The notes: generated by a model not told the origin, from the sequence alone. A stretch of DNA of 64,000 bases from Clostridioides mangenotii TR (GCF_000498755.1 NZ_AXUS01000003.1:1-64000), one strand, 5' to 3'; shown: positions 28,459-37,008, numbered from the stretch's first letter. Program-made: numbers and translations.

Positions 28459-29028
28459 TCCTTATTTTATTGTAGTTATTTAATATTTAGTCTTTTATAC
28501 TAAATCTATTATCATTATATTTTATGTTTATATAGTATATTCACTAAATGAAGAAAACATAGCAGTAACAAGAAATCAGGAAAATGTTTACAATTAATAA
28601 CCTAAATGCGGAGGGGTTTATGATCATCTTTAGATTTATATGTGATAATTCAGTATAAACAAGTGATATTCCTCTTAGCACAGAATAGTATCCGATTCTA
28701 TATCTAAGCTTATCTATTACCTTTTAAATCAGGTTGCCTTAATGGACCTAGATCGTTTGCAAATTATATTGAATATGAAATTGTGATAACAACAACTTGT
28801 ATTCTCTTAATAAATATAATTATTTATAAATGAAAAAAAGAGCCTATGTATTAATTTACATGGCTCTTTTTCACTTCATCTAACTAAAACATAATTAAAA
28901 ACATCAAGCATATCATTATATTTTATTTTTCTATTGAAACAGTAATATAAGCAATAATCTATATTTTACTAGATGAATTTAATATGTATTAATCTGATGC
29001 ACCTTTATATTAAATTAAGTGAAAAACA
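28459..29028. other. Gene-free interval with a terminator
   Basis: No reading frame of note. The start of the stretch presumably holds the csp promoter. Around 28610 there is a GGAGGGG followed by a 12-codon frame only, perhaps a gene remnant. The only clear element is the hairpin at 28835-28871. Confidence 0.5.
28835..28871. terminator. Bidirectional terminator-like hairpin
   Basis: AAAAAGAGCC-tATGTA with complement TACAT-GGCTCTTTTT and a small loop, carrying A- and T-runs on both sides. It lies 160 bp downstream of the coiled-coil protein gene on the minus strand. Confidence 0.65.
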
Positions 29029-29598
29029 CTATTTAATAGCATCTTCATAAACATTATTAGTATTCTCTTCCATTTGCTGTAATCTAGTCTTAATACTATT
29101 TAATTCAGATTTAGCTTTTTCTGATTCTGATTTATACTGGTCCCTCTCGGCATTTGCTCTACTTACTTCAATAGCCTTTTCATTAATCTCTTTTACCTTC
29201 TCATTTATCTCATTAATTTTCTGTTGTATCTCATTTTGTTTATCTGACAATTGCTGTTTTAAACTTTTAATCTCTTGATTTGATGACTGATTCGCCTGTT
29301 TCAGTGAGCTTAATTCATTTTCTAATTGTTGTTTTTGAGATACTAGTGTTGACTTTTCTGATATCAGTTGTTCTTTATTTTTTTGTAATTCACTCGCTTT
29401 ATTTTCTAGCATAATATTATCAGTTTTACTTCGCTTTAAACGACCAGCTAGATCATTTACTCTGTTTTCAGTATTAGTTATAATCGAATTCCAATCTATT
29501 GAAGATTGAAATGCCAAAACTGTTCCTCCAGAGAAGACAATAGCGGATACTAAAAGACTTATACCTAATTTACCAAATTTTTTCATATTCATAATCAC
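29029..29598 (-). CDS. Secreted coiled-coil protein of unknown function
   Basis: About 189 aa. A basic N-terminus and hydrophobic core (KFGKLGISLLVSAIVFSGG, TVLAF) form a signal peptide or anchor. Residues about 45-180 are almost wholly heptad-rich coiled coil (LENELSSLKQANQSS, IQQKINEINEKVKEINEKA). Start is probably Met4 or Met1 after a GGTGATTATG-like context. No enzymatic motif is seen. It stands alone between gene-free stretches. It could be a surface or cell-wall-associated spacer protein. Coiled-coil matches to secreted amidase N-domains are possible, but no catalytic part follows. Confidence 0.7.
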   Translation of the reverse strand: MIMNMKKFGKLGISLLVSAIVFSGGTVLAFQSSIDWNSIITNTENRVNDLAGRLKRSKTDNIMLENKASELQKNKEQLISEKSTLVSQKQQLENELSSLKQANQSSNQEIKSLKQQLSDKQNEIQQKINEINEKVKEINEKAIEVSRANAERDQYKSESEKAKSELNSIKTRLQQMEENTNNVYEDAIK

Positions 29599-30020
29599 CT
29601 ACCCTCATATATATACACCATTGTTTACTTATTACTTCTTAATTACGAAACAGTAATTATTTATATATTTCTATATAGTTATTTTTTATAAACTTAATTA
29701 CATTCTATGTAAACTACATTGATTAGATTCCTTTTTCATCGAATATATCCATACTATTAACTTCCTGGTTTTAGTAGGTCAATGAAGGTTATTTTAAGCA
29801 TAAAAAACCGTTCTCCATGGACTACTTTTTTATAATTTTGAAGATTCATTGCAGCTTTTCTGGTAAAAGTTATCATTTCAACAGTGAGTGCAAAGGTTTA
29901 AAGAGCGTAAACTCTATTGAACAATAGTACTTGTATTATGCACAGGGAAAAGGTTCTGTGGATTGAAAAATAAATAATATATAAATTTAGGGTTGAACTT
30001 CTCCCCTTCTTTTTACATTC

Positions 30021-30119
30021 TTATATTAATTTTATTTTTTCCAACCACTCTAAAACTTCTTTATATGTCTCTTTAAAGTAATTGCCTACAAACTTAGTTA
30101 CGATGAAAACAATTTTCAT
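30021..30119 (-). pseudogene. 32-aa gene remnant
   Basis: Frame MKIVFIVTKFVGNYFKETYK then EVLEWLEKIKLI and stop. It has no strong ribosome binding site. Its second half resembles the fragment at 30379-30447 (x-V-G-x-x-F-K-x-x-Y...L-I-stop), so both are probably C-terminal remains of one unrecognised gene family. Confidence 0.3.
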
Positions 30120-30328
30120 TACTATAAACACTTATTCAACATAAATATCATATTATATATCAGTGGACAAGAATATAATCCACTAAAGTTTTTAGTTTTG
30201 CATTTAAGTATCCTGTTTGTGAATTGAGATACTATTTAATTTTCAAAACTTATATTTTCTATCAATAATAACAAAGTAAATTTTTAATTCATTCCTATAA
30301 ATGTTTTAGGAAAATAACAGTAAGGTAT

Positions 30329-30369
30329 CATGCCATCTTAATAAACTTAAATAAGATGGCATGTTTTTT
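30329..30369 (+). terminator. Strong plus-strand terminator without an obvious gene
   Basis: A perfect 12-bp stem CATGCCATCTTA / TAAGATGGCATG with an 11-nt loop is followed by TTTTTT. No plus-strand gene is visible for several kb upstream, so it may end an unannotated RNA or be a relic. Confidence 0.7.
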
Positions 30370-30378
30370 AGAATTCCT

Positions 30379-30447
30379 TTAAATTAATTTTCTATCTTTT
30401 AAGTATTTAACCAATAACTCGTATGACTTTTTAAAATCCTTGCCAAC
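30379..30447 (-). pseudogene. Decayed C-terminal gene fragment
   Basis: Codons read V-G-K-D-F-K-K-S-Y-E-L-L-V-K-Y-L-K-D-R-K, then L-I and stop, after an in-frame TAG. It is similar in pattern to the remnant at 30021-30119. Confidence 0.3.
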
Positions 30448-30552
30448 CTATTTGGCTACAATTTTCTAATATACTAAGACCTTCATTTGCTACATAAAAA
30501 TAGCACACAAGTTTTCTAAATACCCATGTGCCATTATCTATTAACCTAATGT

Positions 30553-30747
30553 TTATTTATTTCTAATAAAAGTTTTTATAAATAAAAATACTGACATTAA
30601 TAACCCTATAATTACAATTGGCATATACTTTAAACCTGTTTCTAAAACTGTTCCGTCATCCTTTATTACAACTCCAAATTTTACTGCAAGAATTCCAATA
30701 AATAAAGAAATTATAAAAAGCAGTATTGATAAATAATATTTTTTCAT
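30553..30747 (-). CDS. Small two-helix membrane protein, DUF3955-like
   Basis: 64 aa with hydrophobic segments at about 5-22 and 40-60, separated by a D-D-G-T-V-L-E-T loop. This layout (D-x-x-G-x-L-x-E followed by a second helix) recalls DUF3955. Start ATG 30747 follows AGGAG. It lies 24 bp downstream of another small membrane protein and a DUF2089 regulator, so the three form an operon. Confidence 0.6.
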   Translation of the reverse strand: MKKYYLSILLFIISLFIGILAVKFGVVIKDDGTVLETGLKYMPIVIIGLLMSVFLFIKTFIRNK

Positions 30748-30771
30748 AGTATATCTCCTAACATTAATAAG

Positions 30772-31077
30772 TTAATTTAAATCTAGTAAATTCATTTTGT
30801 CTAATTCTTTATTTCTCACTATATCTTTACGACCTAAATAATATATCACTAATAGAACTATTGATGGTATATTAATCATTATAAATGTAAGGCTAAGGCT
30901 AAATATATCTATAAAGCTAAAATTGATAATTGAGATAGTCATAAATGCAAGTACAATAGATCCTATAAAAGTAATTAAAGGAAATATCAGTCCTAAATAT
31001 TTATTTGATTTAGATGATAGTATACTTTGAAAATAAGCAACTCCAAATATTAAAATGATACCTAAAATAATAGTCAT
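30772..31077 (-). CDS. Small integral membrane protein
   Basis: 101 aa with about three membrane helices (residues 1-20, 28-52, 58-80) and a charged C-terminal tail (GRKDIVRNKELDKMN). Family not recognised. The GGAGG ribosome binding site overlaps the stop region of the DUF2089 gene, showing tight coupling to that regulator. Confidence 0.65.
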   Translation of the reverse strand: MTIILGIILIFGVAYFQSILSSKSNKYLGLIFPLITFIGSIVLAFMTISIINFSFIDIFSLSLTFIMINIPSIVLLVIYYLGRKDIVRNKELDKMNLLDLN

Positions 31078-31080
31078 AAT

Positions 31081-31373
31081 TTAAACCTCCTGTTTAGTTT
31101 TTTTATACTCTTTTATTAAAAATTTTGCAGTTCCATAATCGATTTTATCTTCTAATGCAAGATTTTTAATTATTGCTACATATGGCTCTGCTCGATATCT
31201 TGACTTAAATTAATTTTTTGTATTAATTTATCTAATCTTAGTCGAACAGTTGGATAGCTAACATCATAAATTTTTGCAACCTCTTTTAATGATCCTGATG
31301 AAGTTACGAATATTTTTATAAAATTTATATCTTCATCATCAAGATTTTCTAACCATTCTGGGAAATTTCTCAC
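31081..31373 (-). CDS. DUF2089-family helix-turn-helix protein (one-base frameshift)
   Basis: About 97-aa putative regulator. N-terminal PEWLENLDDEDINFIKIFV and SGSLKEVAKIYDVSYPTVRL match the DUF2089 helix-turn-helix. The frame ends early at TAG near 31176. Shifting by one base around 31184-31193 continues E-P-Y-V-A-I-I-K-N-L-A-L-E-D-K and TAKFLIKEYKKTKQEV, the usual C-terminus. DUF2089 genes often precede small membrane protein genes, as here. The defect may be an assembly error. Confidence 0.72.
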
Positions 31374-31861
31374 ATAAATACCCCCTTTTTAATTCATTTA
31401 TAAAATCTATAGAGTTACTATATCTAGTAATTTTACTATAAGTAAAGTTATAAGAAAGTATTATAAAAACCAATAATTTTGGAACTATAACCATATAAAA
31501 AACTTCCTAAAATCTTATTGATTCTATTAATATATTTATAGTACACTTTAATATTATTAAAGTCAATATTAATTTTATTAAACATTTTATTTATTTCAGT
31601 TTAAATAAAGTTAAAATAATGTATTTTTTTTATAAAACTTTTTATTTTCACTAAGAATAAAAAGACTACTTAGTATATTCCTCGTGTTGTTATTGCCTTA
31701 TATTGTTGTTCCTGATTTAATTAGTCGATTTTGCATATGTTTCAACTTTATATCTTGATTTTATTTTATGAACTGTCTTAAAACTACCAAAACTATATAT
31801 AACCTTGATTGTCTATACTTCAGGCTTTTTATACTTACCTCTTTTACTTAATTTATTGCAT
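31374..31861. other. A+T-rich interval without a gene
   Basis: I see no reading frame or structured element of note. The right part lies downstream of the small gene at 31929-32084 and its terminator. Confidence 0.5.
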
Positions 31862-31887
31862 AAAAAAACTCCTATATAAGAGTTCTT
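31862..31887 (-). terminator. Small intrinsic terminator
   Basis: AACTC-TTATATAG-GAGTT followed on the minus strand by a run of T. It lies 42 bp downstream of the 51-aa membrane protein gene. Confidence 0.6.
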
Positions 31888-31928
31888 AGTAATCAAATAT
31901 GTAAATGTTATACTTTAATTTGAATTTG

Positions 31929-32084
31929 TTATTCTTCATTCTTTATGAATAAACAAGCCAATAGAGAAACTATCCAAGCATTAGTAATAAATGAACTCAT
32001 AGTAATTCCTAACATTACAAATACAAACGCAATATCAATATTTTTTCTAGTAAAATATTGTTGTATCATTTTTATATAAGTCAA
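31929..32084 (-). CDS. 51-aa small membrane protein
   Basis: TTG start at 32084 with AGGAG 9 nt upstream. The translation includes MIQQYFTRKNIDIAFVFVML and GITMSSFITNAWIVSLLACL, ending FIKNEE. Two short hydrophobic helices are visible. It is followed by its own terminator. No family recognised. The size and basic-then-hydrophobic layout would fit a small regulatory or toxin-like membrane peptide, but nothing shows this. Confidence 0.5.
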   Translation of the reverse strand: MTYIKMIQQYFTRKNIDIAFVFVMLGITMSSFITNAWIVSLLACLFIKNEE

Positions 32085-32155
32085 TTTCTCCGTCTCCTTT
32101 AGATATATTATCTTTGTATCATCTATTATAATACCAATAAATTCCTAATAAGAAA

Positions 32156-32178
32156 AGACCTAGAATAAATCTAAGTCT
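32156..32178 (-). terminator. Terminator downstream of the tRNA-like element
   Basis: Stem AGACTTAGA / TCTAGGTCT (one mismatch) is followed on the minus strand by TTTTCTTATT. It lies 39 bp past the end of the tRNA-like sequence. Confidence 0.55.
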
Positions 32179-32216
32179 TTCTTCCGCTATATATAATCAA
32201 AGGAGGAAAACAGCCA

Positions 32217-32285
32217 GCATGTTGTAGGATCCGAACCTACATTTCCATTACTTGCATAATGAGTTAGGCACCACCCTCACCCCAT
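32217..32285 (-). other. tRNA-like element (degenerate, no acceptor stem)
   Basis: On the minus strand there is a D-arm-like GAG-GGTGGTGCCTAA-CTC, an anticodon-arm-like CATTA-TGCAAG-TAATG with T-GCA in the loop (Cys anticodon if real), a short variable region and a T-arm GTAGG-TTCGGAT-CCTAC. No complementary acceptor ends or CCA are visible, and the anticodon loop is one base short. It could be a tRNA pseudogene from a mobile element or a tRNA-mimic RNA. Confidence 0.4.
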
Positions 32286-32507
32286 TTAATATATATTCTC
32301 GTTAAATATAGAAATCCCTTCTTATGTAAGTAAATTTACCTACAATAACTTTAAATAACAGTTGCTATATAAATTAATCTCTTAACTCCCCATATTACTG
32401 GCTAGACAAATCTCATGGAATATTTTTCCACAATACTATTATCTCATAGCTAGTAAAAACAGGCATTAACATGAAATTGATTATATAAATATAAATCTAA
32501 AATGTTA
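32286..32507. other. Short interval without a gene
   Basis: This 222-bp stretch between the tRNA-like element and the metallophosphoesterase stop holds nothing I can recognise. Confidence 0.4.
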
Positions 32508-33929
32508 TTATTCTACGTGTTTTAAATGTGTAACAGTTAGTTCATAATTATAACCATTATATACTTTTATAACCTCTTCTCTCTCAATACTAAATTTATC
32601 ATTGTCTCCAGAAATAATTGTAGCTACATTATCTTTGTACTCAGACTTATTTAGATTTATATCTATCCCAATATCATTTATATTACCGTATAAATAAAAC
32701 ACAGGTTTATTATCTTTTATAAATACTATTTGTGACATCTCTGTGCCTTCAGTTTCAGTTATATTTCTCCATTCGTAACCAACTTTTTTATATATGACTT
32801 CTCTTGGTGTTTCTGGTGCGAATATAAATGCCTTATCCCATTTAAATGGCGTTATTTCTGACAAACTGGCTTCTTGGACTTTATCATCAATTTCATATAA
32901 CGCCATCGATAATAATCCAAAGGTTTCATCTACTTTTTGTAAGTCACTTAAATCAAATTTTGTTAAATCACTAGTTTTTTTAACTACATTCCATTTATTA
33001 TTTTTCTTTTCTAGTTGAAGGTTTATTTTAGATATACATTCTCCATTCTTACCTGGCTGTGTAACTATTACATTTTCGCCAGATTTATTTTTATAATTAT
33101 GTTGAGTAATTTGCTTATGCGTATGGCCTGCAACTATAGCATCTATTCCTTCTACCTGAAGTGCTAAATCTTGTATTCTATTACCTGGATTTCTTGGTTT
33201 CTTAGGTTTTTCACCTGAATGAACAACTGCTACTATAATATCTGCCTTATCCTCTTTCATTTTACCAACCCATTTGTTAGCATCTTTTACCAGATCATTC
33301 ATATATAATTTGCCCTCATATTCTGGCTGATCTTTTAATTCTCTAGACTTATTTTTTACTAATTTCCCATCTCGTGTTCCATCATCTACTCTAGATTGTT
33401 TTTCACCAACTTCTTTTATAGTAAGGCCTAAAATACCTAATTTTACTATTCCACTTGATGTTGCAATATCTTTAATTATATAAGGATCAGTATAACTCTC
33501 ACCATTTTTTTTATATGTATTTGCTGATAACACTTTTATACCTTGTTTTTCAAAGTCAGAAATCATATTATCTAAATAAAACTTATTATTAGACACAAAC
33601 TCATGATTTCCAAGTACTACTGCATCATACCCAACTTTTTTCATATCTTTTGCAATAGGTACTTCTATATATGTATCAGGCTTTTCTTGCCTTTTATCAA
33701 AATATTTCCACATATCTCCGGCATCAAAATCAAAAAAGTCACCAGCATCAACCAATGTTACACTTTTATCTTTTTTAAACTCATTCTTTACATATGAAGA
33801 TAGCTTGTAAGGTATCTCCCCATGTAAATCAGTAGTGGCCAATATGTTTATTTCTTCCTTGTCAGTACTACAACCTGTTATTAGGAAAATAGATAATACT
33901 ACTAAACATGTCATTAATATTTTTTTCAT
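32508..33929 (-). CDS. Secreted lipoprotein metallophosphoesterase (UshA/5'-nucleotidase-like)
   Basis: 473 aa. The signal peptide ends in lipobox L-I-T-G-C, so the protein is an extracellular lipoprotein. Metal-binding motifs appear in order: ATTDLHGE, VDAGDFFDFD, VLGNHEF, VVHSGE and AGHTHKQ, which define the calcineurin-like domain of 5'-nucleotidase and 2',3'-cyclic nucleotide phosphodiesterases. The C-terminal half (about 300-473) is less conserved but fits the accessory domain. It is a likely scavenger of nucleotides or phosphate. It appears monocistronic, with AGGAGG upstream of ATG 33929. Confidence 0.88.
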   Translation of the reverse strand: MKKILMTCLVVLSIFLITGCSTDKEEINILATTDLHGEIPYKLSSYVKNEFKKDKSVTLVDAGDFFDFDAGDMWKYFDKRQEKPDTYIEVPIAKDMKKVGYDAVVLGNHEFVSNNKFYLDNMISDFEKQGIKVLSANTYKKNGESYTDPYIIKDIATSSGIVKLGILGLTIKEVGEKQSRVDDGTRDGKLVKNKSRELKDQPEYEGKLYMNDLVKDANKWVGKMKEDKADIIVAVVHSGEKPKKPRNPGNRIQDLALQVEGIDAIVAGHTHKQITQHNYKNKSGENVIVTQPGKNGECISKINLQLEKKNNKWNVVKKTSDLTKFDLSDLQKVDETFGLLSMALYEIDDKVQEASLSEITPFKWDKAFIFAPETPREVIYKKVGYEWRNITETEGTEMSQIVFIKDNKPVFYLYGNINDIGIDINLNKSEYKDNVATIISGDNDKFSIEREEVIKVYNGYNYELTVTHLKHVE

Positions 33930-34041
33930 TACTTAAAACCTCCTGATTAGTACTTTATATAATTTGACACATTTTATAGTATATCTGAAAACATATTATT
34001 ATTTTGTATTTTTATGTCGAATATCTATCATCTTGAATACT

Positions 34042-34185
34042 TTACCATTCAATCCATCTAATATAGCTATACTTAATTGACTGTTTAAAATATCTTGTTA
34101 TATCTGTCGTTCGAGCATGTCCATTATGAAACCTTGGTCTGTCCTTGCTGACACACTCTCCTGGTATAGTAAAATTAACTATCAA
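34042..34185 (-). pseudogene. Truncated RusA-like Holliday junction resolvase
   Basis: TTG 34185 is preceded by AAAGGAG and starts (M)IVNFTIPGECVSKDRPRFHN, the RusA N-terminal pattern F-x-I-P-G-x-x-x-x-K-x-R-P-R-F. The frame stops after 47 codons (about 120 are normal) and the catalytic acidic residues are missing. It is a phage remnant. Confidence 0.6.
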
Positions 34186-34211
34186 TTATATCTCCTTTAT
34201 TGTTTTAATTT

Positions 34212-34243
34212 AGAAGGTGCTTAGTGAAAGTAAAAGCACCTTC
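34212..34243. terminator. Hairpin between two small phage-type genes
   Basis: Stem AGAAGGTGCTT / AAGCACCTTCT with a 10-nt loop lies directly after the 55-aa gene on the minus strand. The following T-run is weak. Confidence 0.5.
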
Positions 34244-34251
34244 TATATAAA

Positions 34252-34419
34252 CTATTTAATTATTATCGTTTTTTCATTTGTGATTATTTCATACGAATAA
34301 CAGCAAAAATTGCATATATACAAATCATAGTATTTAATAATCTGCTCATTTTTTCTATGCGCTATCTGTATATTGCGAGTTCTTGTGAATTTGTGTTCGC
34401 AAGGAGTTTGTCTATGCAT
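34252..34419 (-). CDS. 55-aa Cys/His-rich small protein (phage-type)
   Basis: Start ATG 34419 with AGGGAGG 8 nt upstream. The translation begins MHRQTPCEHKFTRTRNIQIA and ends with C-N-F-C-C-Y-S-Y-E. The C-x-x-H and C-x-x-C pairs suggest a small zinc-binding fold. It lies upstream of the RusA fragment, as small zinc proteins do in phage early regions. Confidence 0.55.
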   Translation of the reverse strand: MHRQTPCEHKFTRTRNIQIAHRKNEQIIKYYDLYICNFCCYSYEIITNEKTIIIK

Positions 34420-34586
34420 TTTACAATCCTCCCTAAGACAGATTGATTAAACTTATTCAATCTTATTTTTGTTTGTATAGCTATAAACTTTGAGTGAAAT
34501 TTATTCAAAGTCAAAAGTAGCTTACAATATACATTTTATTAATATTATACTCTAATTGATTCAATAATTTATACCTCCACCTCCAC

Positions 34587-34739
34587 CTACTCACAACATT
34601 TCTCAAATAAATATTTGCACAATACAAGCCTGTCTTCATCTTCTCTAGTAATTATATAATTGCCTTTATCAATAAAACAAACATCTCCATAAAATATATA
34701 AGTCTTATTATATTCACATTTCCTACAACAAAAAAACAA
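34587..34739 (-). pseudogene. Possible Cys-rich small protein or remnant
   Basis: A 50-codon frame follows an in-frame TAG and reads C-C-R-K-C-E-Y-N-K-T-Y-I-F-Y-G-D, with KCCE at the end. No start with a ribosome binding site is visible. Its downstream end carries repeated GGTGGAGGTGGAGGT. Confidence 0.3.
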
Positions 34740-34741
34740 CT

Positions 34742-34759
34742 ATAACCACTGTGGGTTAT
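34742..34759. promoter_or_regulatory. Operator-like palindrome in phage remnant
   Basis: ATAACCACTGTGGGTTAT has perfect 6-bp outer arms and near symmetry inside. It sits between the leftward remnant genes and the rightward repressor remnant, where a phage operator would be. Confidence 0.45.
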
Positions 34760-34807
34760 GTTTATTGTTTTGCGACTAAATAAAGAAAGATAAGGGGGTT
34801 GTAATAA

Positions 34808-35252
34808 ATGAATAAAACAGAAAAATTAAAAAATATATTTATAAAAAGATATGGTATAATAAGAAATTTCTCGAAAGTGGCAGATATCCCATCTACCACT
34901 TAACAGGATCTTTAGATAGAGGAATAGGAGGAATGGCTATAGATAGGGCTATTAAAATTTGCGGCACATTAGATATATATATTAAGACATTTGATCCACT
35001 TGAAAGGGATGATGCTTTTATATATATGATATAAATGAAAAGAAATTATTAAAAAGTCAAAAGTTAAATGAACTTGGTAAAAATAAAGTAATTAGTAAAG
35101 CTAATGATCTAACTCAAATAAATAAATATAAAGAAGATGATAAAGACAATAGAATTGAACTTAAGGTAGAAGTAGCGCATCACTATACATCATGCGCTGT
35201 TATATTAGATTTAGACAAAATTGAACAAGAAAATATACTCTATTATATATAA
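34808..35252 (+). pseudogene. Decayed XRE-family (phage-type) repressor
   Basis: ATG 34808 behind GGGGG begins MNKTEKLKNIFIKRYGIIRN. It continues N-F-S-K-V-A-D-I-P-S-T-T, then after a one-base shift at 34900-34901 T-G-S-L-D-R-G-I-G-G-M-A-I-D-R-A-I-K, the helix-turn-helix of clostridial phage repressors. A second shift lies in the TA-repeat near 35028. The tail LNELGKNKVISKANDL and VEVAHHY is in frame to TAA 35252. Two lesions and a truncated C-terminus make true decay likely. Confidence 0.65.
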
Positions 35253-35333
35253 ACTCAAGCAAGCAGACGTACATTCTAAAAGGAGGATATTAAAATGAAA
35301 GTAAGCGTAAGAAACTCCTTTTATATATAAAAA
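35253..35333 (+). other. Truncated gene start
   Basis: AAAAGGAGG then ATG AAA GTA AGC GTA AGA AAC gives M-K-V-S-V-R-N-S and a stop after 11 codons. It may be the cut-off start of a molybdopterin-binding (Mop-like) gene, but this is too short to be sure. Confidence 0.25.
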
Positions 35334-35367
35334 TACGAGTAGGTTGAATTTCACTTACCTACTCGTA
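35334..35367 (-). terminator. Terminator of the YczE-like gene
   Basis: A perfect 10-bp stem TACGAGTAGG / CCTACTCGTA with a 14-nt loop is followed on the minus strand by TTTTTATATAT. It is 14 bp after the stop codon. Confidence 0.8.
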
Positions 35368-35380
35368 GTTAACTTAATTT

Positions 35381-36073
35381 CTAAGCTGTTAAATCTTTTT
35401 CTTCATTTTCTTTTTTCTTATCGCCAAATTTATCTTTCAGATACTTTATATCTGCAGTAATGGATCTGTGTTCTATAGTAGATGTATCAAGTTTAAATAA
35501 TTTAAATACAAACTGCATAACATATCCAAGTGCAATCGCACATATAAAAGTACCGATTCCAACTGTTCCGCCTAAGGCCCATCCTACAATAAGAGCTCCT
35601 ACTTCAAGAACAGTTCTAACTAAACGAACCGACTTTTTAGTTTTTTTGTGTAACGCTATCATAAGCCCGTCTCTAGGCCCACTTCCTAAATGTGCTCCTA
35701 AGTACAGAAATGATCCTACAGAAGTTAGCATTACTCCGATAAAGTTCATAAATAGCCCCATATATAAATTATGTGACTTTGGTATGAAATCAAGATATAT
35801 AACTAAATCCATAAATACCCCAATAAATATCATGTTGAGAACCGTTCCCCAACCTATATTTTCGCCCAATATTACATCGATAATGACAATAGTTACACCA
35901 ACAGTAATTGATGCCTGACCTATAGTCATACCAATTTGATTGGACATACCTTGGTGTAGTACATCCCAGGCCATAAGACCTATATTTGCATTTATCATTA
36001 GTACAGAGGCAACAGCAACTACAAAAAACCCTAAAAACATTCTAATTATAATACCTAAGCTAAAATTTTTCAC
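35381..36073 (-). CDS. YczE/YyaS/YitT-family membrane protein
   Basis: 230 aa with about five membrane segments. It has the family pattern ANIGLMAWDVLHQGMSNQ, with a P/L-W-D-V-L-H-Q-G element, and LGSGPRDGLMIALHKK in the third loop. The C-terminal about 40 residues are charged and cytosolic. Function unknown; some relatives influence antibiotic production or transport. It has its own terminator and a divergent-free upstream gap, so it is monocistronic. Confidence 0.82.
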   Translation of the reverse strand: MKNFSLGIIIRMFLGFFVVAVASVLMINANIGLMAWDVLHQGMSNQIGMTIGQASITVGVTIVIIDVILGENIGWGTVLNMIFIGVFMDLVIYLDFIPKSHNLYMGLFMNFIGVMLTSVGSFLYLGAHLGSGPRDGLMIALHKKTKKSVRLVRTVLEVGALIVGWALGGTVGIGTFICAIALGYVMQFVFKLFKLDTSTIEHRSITADIKYLKDKFGDKKKENEEKDLTA

Positions 36074-36163
36074 TGTTTATCACTCCCATAATAATCATAC
36101 CAAATATTTATGAAATAAAATATATAAAAATGAAATATTTTTTTATTTTACTGCAAGTGATGC

Positions 36164-36544
36164 CTAAACAATGCAATTCTCAACTTGAACCACAAACTTA
36201 CCACAATTTTTACATACAATTACACTAACTATATAACTATCATCTACTTCATTTCCTCTAGATAGCTTATTAAATGATTTACCAGAATACTCATTAGATA
36301 TATCGCTGATTACATATTCTCCATTCTTTGTGAAAATATAAAAATGGTACTCTAAAAACGCAAAGAACTTCTGCTTTTCTTTAACTCCATATAAACAGTC
36401 TGGACATGCTTCTTGATAGTACTCTATATCAAACTCTGCATCTTTCTCTGTTTTATTTAATAGCTCTATTGCTTCTTTTAGATCGAATTTACTAACTGGC
36501 CTATCATCATCGTTTAATAGGTCTATGCAATTTTCCTGTGACAA
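36164..36544 (-). CDS. DUF3785-like hypothetical protein
   Basis: 126 aa with no signal peptide. Cys pairs C-P-D-C (about 47-50) and C-K-N-C (about 111-114) suggest a zinc site bringing the two ends together. Segments FFAFLEYHFYIFTKNGEY and KSFNKLSRGNEVDDSYI match my memory of the clostridial DUF3785 family. Function unknown. A gap of 91 bp separates it from the next gene. Confidence 0.65.
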   Translation of the reverse strand: MSQENCIDLLNDDDRPVSKFDLKEAIELLNKTEKDAEFDIEYYQEACPDCLYGVKEKQKFFAFLEYHFYIFTKNGEYVISDISNEYSGKSFNKLSRGNEVDDSYIVSVIVCKNCGKFVVQVENCIV

Positions 36545-36709
36545 GATGTATTCCTTTTCTTCGTAATTAATTTTATAAGACTCATATTTATATTTTTCTC
36601 CTTTTTAGTATATAACTTCTATTTTAACAGTTTATAATTCTTTTTTAAACTTTAATTCTTTAGAATGGGTGATAAGCTCAATAACTTAATATTATTACAA
36701 AATCATTTA

Positions 36710-36741
36710 AAAATAAAAAGAGCTCTATTTGCAGAGCTCGA
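36710..36741 (-). terminator. Terminator of the small coiled-coil membrane protein
   Basis: GAGCTCTGCAAATAGAGCTC hairpin followed on the minus strand by TTTTTATTTTT. Confidence 0.75.
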
Positions 36742-36810
36742 GGTAAAAATTCATATTTGTTTATTGTAATTTTTAAAATTTATATTTACTTATTTTAATT
36801 AAAAAAGTCA

Positions 36811-37008
36811 TTAAAATGTCCTGTCCTTTAATAAGAGCTTATTTTTTAGATGTTGATTGTCTCTTTCTAAAATTTTTATTTTATATGTCATATTATCATA
36901 ATTTTTATTAAATCTTTCTCTATCAATATAATCTTTCAACTTTCCCGCATAAAATCCTAAAACGAAGACTTCTAAAGATACAATTAATACAAGTACACTG
37001 TTTTCCAT
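36811..37008 (-). CDS. Small membrane-anchored coiled-coil protein
   Basis: 65 aa. One N-terminal hydrophobic segment (VLVLIVSLEVFVLGFYAG) is followed by a charged, heptad-like tail (MTYKIKILERDNQHLKNK). Start ATG 37008 follows GGGGGAGTTTC. No family recognised. It is flanked by a clear terminator, supporting a real gene. Confidence 0.55.
   Translation of the reverse strand: MENSVLVLIVSLEVFVLGFYAGKLKDYIDRERFNKNYDNMTYKIKILERDNQHLKNKLLLKDRTF

Larger units (their letters stand above)
29599..30552. other. Gene-poor accessory interval with remnants
   Basis: The stretch holds no gene over 60 codons. It contains a 32-codon frame (30021-30119, minus), a related decayed fragment (30379-30447, minus), a plus-strand intrinsic terminator (30329-30369) without an obvious gene before it, and a weak minus-strand hairpin GGCACA/TGTGC at about 30492-30532 that may end a transcript. 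Confidence 0.5.

Noticed and set aside
32217-32285. Functional tRNA-Cys
   Set aside because: No acceptor stem or CCA end can be paired and the anticodon loop is irregular, so only a tRNA-like element is called.
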